DNA from: Anatilimnocola floriformis | GTDB lineage: Bacteria > Planctomycetota > Planctomycetia > Pirellulales > Pirellulaceae | Direction of reading: 5' to 3' | DNA length: 64,000 nucleotides | Assembly (NCBI RefSeq): GCF_024256385.1 | Contig: NZ_JAMLFW010000003.1 | Location: forward strand, 1-64,000 | The notes under the pieces: generated by a model | Databases searched by the model: none | Told to the model about the DNA's origin: nothing | Seen by the model: the letters and a program-made list of their open reading frames with translations, nothing else | In this document: piece after piece, positions 59,948 through 64,000 of the stretch | Layout of the letters: every line of letters begins with the position of its first letter | Numbering within the stretch: the stretch's first letter is position 1 | Position numbers and translations under genes: made by a program

Positions 59948-62776
59948 ATGAGCAACGATTATCCTCCGTACCAATCCGGCAATATTCAGCCGCTGCAGCC
60001 ACCGCCACTGCCGCCTCTTGCCGGCGTGCGCTGGGAGCCGCCGCGCGCTCTAGAGCCACGCACGCACGCGCAGATCTGCGCGGCCTGGAGCATGGTGGCT
60101 GCCGCGTTCGTCATCGTCGGTTGCGTGATTTGCGTGGGAACGCATTTCCTGAACGATGTCAATGTGCCGCTGTGGTGGATTCCCATTCTGTTTCTGGTAG
60201 CCGTCGCCGGTGGGCTGACGATCGCTGCCTATCAAATCGCGCCCGCCGAAGGTCAGCCGCAGCGGCAATTTGTGCTCGGCATGGCCGGTAACAGTCTGGT
60301 GCTGCTGGCGGTTGCTGCGTCTGCGTTTGCGATCACCACTTTTCCGATGTCGTTTCTGCTGTTCCTGAAGTCGGAAGCGGGAGCGGCCGAAATGAAGAGA
60401 GTGAGGCAGCGCGCAGAAATGGCGCAGCGGCAAAGAATCAGAGAGCAGCGGCAGGTGAATGTTGCTCAGTCGGCGTATCAGCGGGAGATGCTGACGATCG
60501 AAGCTAACATTCGCGACGCGGAACGCCGATTGGCCGAGGCCGATGCCTCGGAGCAACTCGAAATCGAAAATGAAAAAGCGGCCGAGGTCCAGTTAGTCGC
60601 CGAGCGCGATCGTCTGTCGCGAACTGCCTATGCCACGGCGCTGCTCGCGTGCTTGACCAAGCCCGATAGTCACCCGGTGCCCCCCTATGCGGGATTGCTC
60701 GATTGGAAACAGGTGAACGTGAGCGATCGCGGCGCCGGCGAGCGGCTGTTGCCGCAGGTTCATCGCGATGCAACAACTGTGTTGCTATCCGAAAAAACGA
60801 CTCCGGTTAACGGCCTGACGATCAACCAGTTGAAGTTGATCGGCGGAGATTTTCTTCCCGAGATCGCAGTGCGAAAGCGACCGCAGGGCACGCTACTGTT
60901 ATTCGCGCGCCGTAGCGGCGAGATACTGGAAGTAACGCCGAACAATTGGCAGCAGCAAGCCACGATAGTGGTTGGTGGCCGTTGTCAGGATGTTTTTTTC
61001 AAGCGAGACAATATCTATGTCGCGCGCGATAATCCGGGATCGATTCTGACGATGGAATATCGGCGCGAAGATCCGCGCACGGGAGTCCTCATCGATTACA
61101 GTCAGACGCTCGTCAATGCTCCGCGGCAACTCACCGTCAACAACCGCACCCTGTTCGGCGTGACCAGCGAAACGGCGCCGCAGTTGTGGGCGAAGATCGA
61201 CCGTGGCGTGGTGACAGAGGTGCAAGAACTGGCAAAGGTTCGCGATCCGAATAGCCGGTTTCTGCCCGAGCAACTCGGCCGTGATGTATTCGTTGATGGA
61301 GGCCGGCAGATCTTCGTTGCGCAGAAAGATGGCGTGTACCGCGGCCAACTGCCGGCCAGCAATGCAACAAGTCCCGCGTCGCGCAACGATAGCGGCGGTT
61401 TCGCGACGCTCAGCGGGAAGCATTTTTCCGCCGGCGACGAAGATTTTCCGCTCGATCAAATCACTTGGACGAAGGTGCTGCCCGCGGCAGGAATCGACGT
61501 TACCAAGTTTGCGACGATGGGAAATGAACTGCTCGCAACTTGCAACGAGCAGACGAACTTGATTCTGTTCGACAAGCAAGGGAAGCCGCATTCGCAGCAC
61601 ACCTGGCCCGGTGCGGGCCGAACCGTCGGAATCGCCGGTGCGCGCGATCTGCCCCTGCTGATTGTGTTCACGCAAAACAGTGTCTTCGCGGTCAGCAACG
61701 AAGTGGTCTCCACAGATCCGCCGTTTGTGGTCAATGTTGGTAAACCGAATCCGCCTCCACCGGAAAATAAACAGGCCGTACCTCCGCCTGAAGTGCCAGC
61801 GCTCAAACCGGGCGAACGGACATATCCCGTCGTTTCCAGTCATGCCTTGCCGCGCGCCAATAACAAGAACATCGCTGGCGAGTCGACGAAACTGCGCGGC
61901 GCGAATGTCACCGAGTTGAAGGTGAACGCGCAGCGCTGGGTTTGGGGCGAGGATGAAAATCAGATCTTCGCGCTCGAAGGCAACACGATTCATCGGATCA
62001 ATGTGCAGTCAAAAAGCATCGAGATTTCAGTCGACCTTGCACCCGAGGAAGGTTCGGTTTCCCATTTTGCAGCGACGATTACCAAGCTAGTCGCCATCGT
62101 GCCGAAGGCTCGGCAGTTGGCCGTGCTGAATCCGGTTACGCTGCATCCCGTCACATTCGAGCTGGCTGGCTTTACGATCAAAGAAGGAGCGGCCCGGCCT
62201 GGCTTTTTTGCTGCGACGCGCGACACGGACAATATCGCGATCAGCTACGGTCCCGACTTCGCCAAAAAGACCGACATCTTCAACGTGTGGGAGAGACGCG
62301 TTGTAACCACGATCGAGCCTCGGTTTTTTACGCCCCCTTGCGCCTCGTTGCAGACCATGGCCCTCGGCGAGAACCTGGTGATCGCCGTGGAAGGAGGGCG
62401 GCTGTACACCGTCGAATGGAACGCCAACACCTGGCGCGTGATCTCCAATCCTCGAGCCACGAACAATTACAAGACAGATTCCTTCGCCTACAACCGGCGA
62501 ACCGGACGCCTCTACATGGGAACCAAGACTTCGATCAATTTCCTTACCTTAAAGGGACCAGACGACCCTTATCCGCCGATCGAAAAACCTGCCGATGCTC
62601 AAATCGCTTTCACGCCAGATGGTGAATATTACTGGCTCGACAATGGCAAACAATTTGATCTGAACGGACGCGCGACGGTGGCGCTCGACCTGCCCAAGAC
62701 CGGCGGCGGCGTAACCATCGGCCCCTTGGGCAACAAGCTGATGATTGGCAATCAATTGATTGAACTAACCAAGTAA
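59948..62776 (+). CDS. Membrane protein with coiled coil and propeller-like region, 942 aa
   Basis: A Pro-rich start (about 1-35) is followed by three membrane helices: SMVAAAFVIVGCVICVGTHFL, IPILFLVAVAGGLTIAAYQI and LVLLAVAASAFAITTFPMSFLLF. A basic coiled coil (about 140-210) and some 700 exported residues follow. The last part shows repeated beta-blade-like units (VWGEDENQIFALEGNTIHRI, NKLMIGNQLIELTK), suggesting a beta-propeller sensor. I recognise no enzyme motif. The next gene begins one base after the stop and encodes a shorter relative, so the two arose by duplication and are co-transcribed. Confidence 0.75.
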   Translation: MSNDYPPYQSGNIQPLQPPPLPPLAGVRWEPPRALEPRTHAQICAAWSMVAAAFVIVGCVICVGTHFLNDVNVPLWWIPILFLVAVAGGLTIAAYQIAPAEGQPQRQFVLGMAGNSLVLLAVAASAFAITTFPMSFLLFLKSEAGAAEMKRVRQRAEMAQRQRIREQRQVNVAQSAYQREMLTIEANIRDAERRLAEADASEQLEIENEKAAEVQLVAERDRLSRTAYATALLACLTKPDSHPVPPYAGLLDWKQVNVSDRGAGERLLPQVHRDATTVLLSEKTTPVNGLTINQLKLIGGDFLPEIAVRKRPQGTLLLFARRSGEILEVTPNNWQQQATIVVGGRCQDVFFKRDNIYVARDNPGSILTMEYRREDPRTGVLIDYSQTLVNAPRQLTVNNRTLFGVTSETAPQLWAKIDRGVVTEVQELAKVRDPNSRFLPEQLGRDVFVDGGRQIFVAQKDGVYRGQLPASNATSPASRNDSGGFATLSGKHFSAGDEDFPLDQITWTKVLPAAGIDVTKFATMGNELLATCNEQTNLILFDKQGKPHSQHTWPGAGRTVGIAGARDLPLLIVFTQNSVFAVSNEVVSTDPPFVVNVGKPNPPPPENKQAVPPPEVPALKPGERTYPVVSSHALPRANNKNIAGESTKLRGANVTELKVNAQRWVWGEDENQIFALEGNTIHRINVQSKSIEISVDLAPEEGSVSHFAATITKLVAIVPKARQLAVLNPVTLHPVTFELAGFTIKEGAARPGFFAATRDTDNIAISYGPDFAKKTDIFNVWERRVVTTIEPRFFTPPCASLQTMALGENLVIAVEGGRLYTVEWNANTWRVISNPRATNNYKTDSFAYNRRTGRLYMGTKTSINFLTLKGPDDPYPPIEKPADAQIAFTPDGEYYWLDNGKQFDLNGRATVALDLPKTGGGVTIGPLGNKLMIGNQLIELTK

Positions 62777-62777
62777 C

Positions 62778-64000
62778 ATGGCCGACCTGTTTTCCTCATT
62801 GCCGAACGGCCCGTACGAGGAGCCGATCCTGGCGGAAGCCGACCCTGCCTGGCCACCGTCTCCTCCGCCGCCACCCACGAATCGCCGCGGCTTGCCGGAC
62901 GCAGAGCAACTCGAGCGGGCCATCGAAGGACGAATGGCTTGTAGCCTGGCCGTGGCCAGCTGGGTTCCCGCCCTGGCCCTGATCGTTTGCGGTCCGTTGG
63001 TGATTTACTACCACATGCGGATCTACCTGCTGAGCCTGACCAACTGGTTCGTGCCGCTGTCGGTGCTGTTCGGCGTGGCGTTGTTCTTCGGCCTCTTGGC
63101 TTTTCTCCGTCTCTTCTCCTATGGACAAGGGACGCGACTCGGCGCGCCGCTGGTCTGCGTATCGATCGCCGGTTTTTTGCTCGGCCTGGCCGGAGGCGTG
63201 CTGGTGGTGTGCGCACTTATGATGCCATCGCTGCTGCTCGCCAAATCGAAACTCGAGCGCGAACAACTCCAGCGAGAAGCCGTCGCCGCGGCGGGAGGAG
63301 TTGCGGAGCTGATGCCGGAGCAAAAGGCAAGGCTGGCAGAAGCAAGGGACAGGGAGCAACTCGCGATTAGCAAGGTCCGAAAACGGATCAACAAAACGGA
63401 TAGCGCGCGCATGGCTCGTGAGCTCGCGCGTAACAAGCGTCAGCAAGAAGAGACGGCTCGACTCAACGAGGTTACCGAGCAACGGCGAATTGCTCTCGCC
63501 GCACAGGTCGAGGAACAGCGCCGCCGCGCCGAAGCCATCAAGTCATCGGATAAGCCCGGCAACTATCGCGCGGCCATGTATGCCCAATTGACCGCAGGCG
63601 ATAAGACGCCTCTTCCCGAGTACGCCGGCCCCGACGGCGAACGAAACGGCAACTGGTCGCTCACTTGGAACACGCTCGACATCCGCCCCGCGCTCAGGCC
63701 CCGCGCGCCGGCATCGACGGAGTCGCTCCTCGATGGACGCTTCGTCGTCAACGGCCTCGAGATCCGCCGCCTGAAACTGGCGGGCGAAGTGTTCGTACCG
63801 CAAGCCTTCATGTACTTCGGCAGTTTGTGGCTGTTGCAAACCGACGGCCAACTGATGGAGATTAACTTGGCGGATTTGCGGCCGGAGCAGGACTTTTTTC
63901 TTCGCAGCCGCTGTACCAATCTCAATCTGCTGCGTGAGCCAGATGCCACGCGCTTGCTCGCGTTTGCCGATGACAAGTTGATTCGTATCGGTCTCTCGCG
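62778..64000 (+). CDS. Paralogous membrane protein, truncated by window end
   Basis: The frame is open from ATG 62778 to the last base. It reads MADLFSSLPNGPYEEPILAE, a Pro-rich run, three membrane helices (near SLAVASWVPALALIVCG, VPLSVLFGVALFFGLLAFL and VSIAGFLLGLAGGVLVVCALM), then a Lys/Glu-rich coiled coil. The exported start YAQLTAGDKTPLPEYAG parallels YATALLACLTKPDSHPVPPY in the preceding protein. It is thus a tandem paralogue of the 942-residue protein, one base downstream of its stop. The C-terminus lies outside the window, so the full length is unknown. Confidence 0.8.
   Translation, partial: MADLFSSLPNGPYEEPILAEADPAWPPSPPPPPTNRRGLPDAEQLERAIEGRMACSLAVASWVPALALIVCGPLVIYYHMRIYLLSLTNWFVPLSVLFGVALFFGLLAFLRLFSYGQGTRLGAPLVCVSIAGFLLGLAGGVLVVCALMMPSLLLAKSKLEREQLQREAVAAAGGVAELMPEQKARLAEARDREQLAISKVRKRINKTDSARMARELARNKRQQEETARLNEVTEQRRIALAAQVEEQRRRAEAIKSSDKPGNYRAAMYAQLTAGDKTPLPEYAGPDGERNGNWSLTWNTLDIRPALRPRAPASTESLLDGRFVVNGLEIRRLKLAGEVFVPQAFMYFGSLWLLQTDGQLMEINLADLRPEQDFFLRSRCTNLNLLREPDATRLLAFADDKLIRIGLS

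Overview
The window looks like chromosomal DNA of a planctomycete, most likely from the Pirellulales. The evidence is the protein set: two DUF1559 prepilin-like proteins with an [14 protein letters not shown] leader, Ser/Thr kinases with a shared planctomycete N-terminal module and a C-terminal membrane anchor or PD40 propeller, a type I sulfatase, a DUF1080 glycosidase-like protein, a Tat-exported Gfo/Idh/MocA oxidoreductase, FloA flotillin, and a COG2232-type ATP-grasp enzyme of the kind linked to tetrahydromethanopterin pathways. The rank below phylum is inference. No rRNA, tRNA, CRISPR array or insertion sequence was found.

Layout. 1-8 kb: a small SUKH-type immunity-like cassette, a lipoprotein, MtfA-like peptidase, a Ser/Thr kinase, the ATP-grasp enzyme, an orphan OmpR-type response regulator and a DUF1559 protein. 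7.2-16.5 kb: a metal-handling locus with a His-rich DUF1559 protein, a His/Cys-rich periplasmic protein, a CzcB/CzcA-type RND efflux pair and a CDF exporter. The pump genes are bracketed by two paralogous secreted proteins sharing an HFFD-x-FAP C-terminal motif.

16.6-30.8 kb is the most unusual region. It is a 14 kb, single-strand, tightly spaced cluster of seven genes behind one near-consensus promoter. In order: an EAD1-helical protein; a membrane-anchored STAND-like protein that lacks the NTPase core and ends in a catalytically dead trypsin fold; a two-HKD phospholipase D; a glycyl-radical enzyme; a DyP peroxidase fused to a HAD-like domain; an EAD1-trypsin protease; and a 1001-residue trypsin-NUC1 nuclease-astacin fusion. 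Two EAD1 proteins, several hydrolases and a STAND remnant suggest a regulated biological-conflict or cell-suicide system (inference). This combination is unfamiliar to me.

31-40 kb: sulfatase, a zinc-ribbon miniprotein, a DUF1559-lipoprotein pair, a kinase with a propeller, a GT4 glycosyltransferase, an ASCH protein and small hypotheticals. 40.6-53.9 kb: HrpA-like helicase, CutA, DUF1080 protein, a cysteine-desulfurase-like enzyme, a 3-hydroxyisobutyrate-dehydrogenase-like enzyme, FloA with a partner, and divergent ApgM/Pgi of glycolysis. 54-64 kb: an UPF0173 hydrolase, an exported DUF6263-like protein, a Gfo/Idh/MocA oxidoreductase, a TrmH-type methyltransferase, an M28-PDZ peptidase, and two tandem paralogous membrane proteins. 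The second of these runs off the window end.

A second theme is intergenic hairpin repeats of several unrelated families. They include a 33-bp perfect inverted repeat ending four bases before a start codon, a four-unit array whose stems show compensatory changes, an inverted repeat that supplies the stop codons of two convergent genes, and a pair of repeat arms placed in frame inside the ATP-grasp gene.
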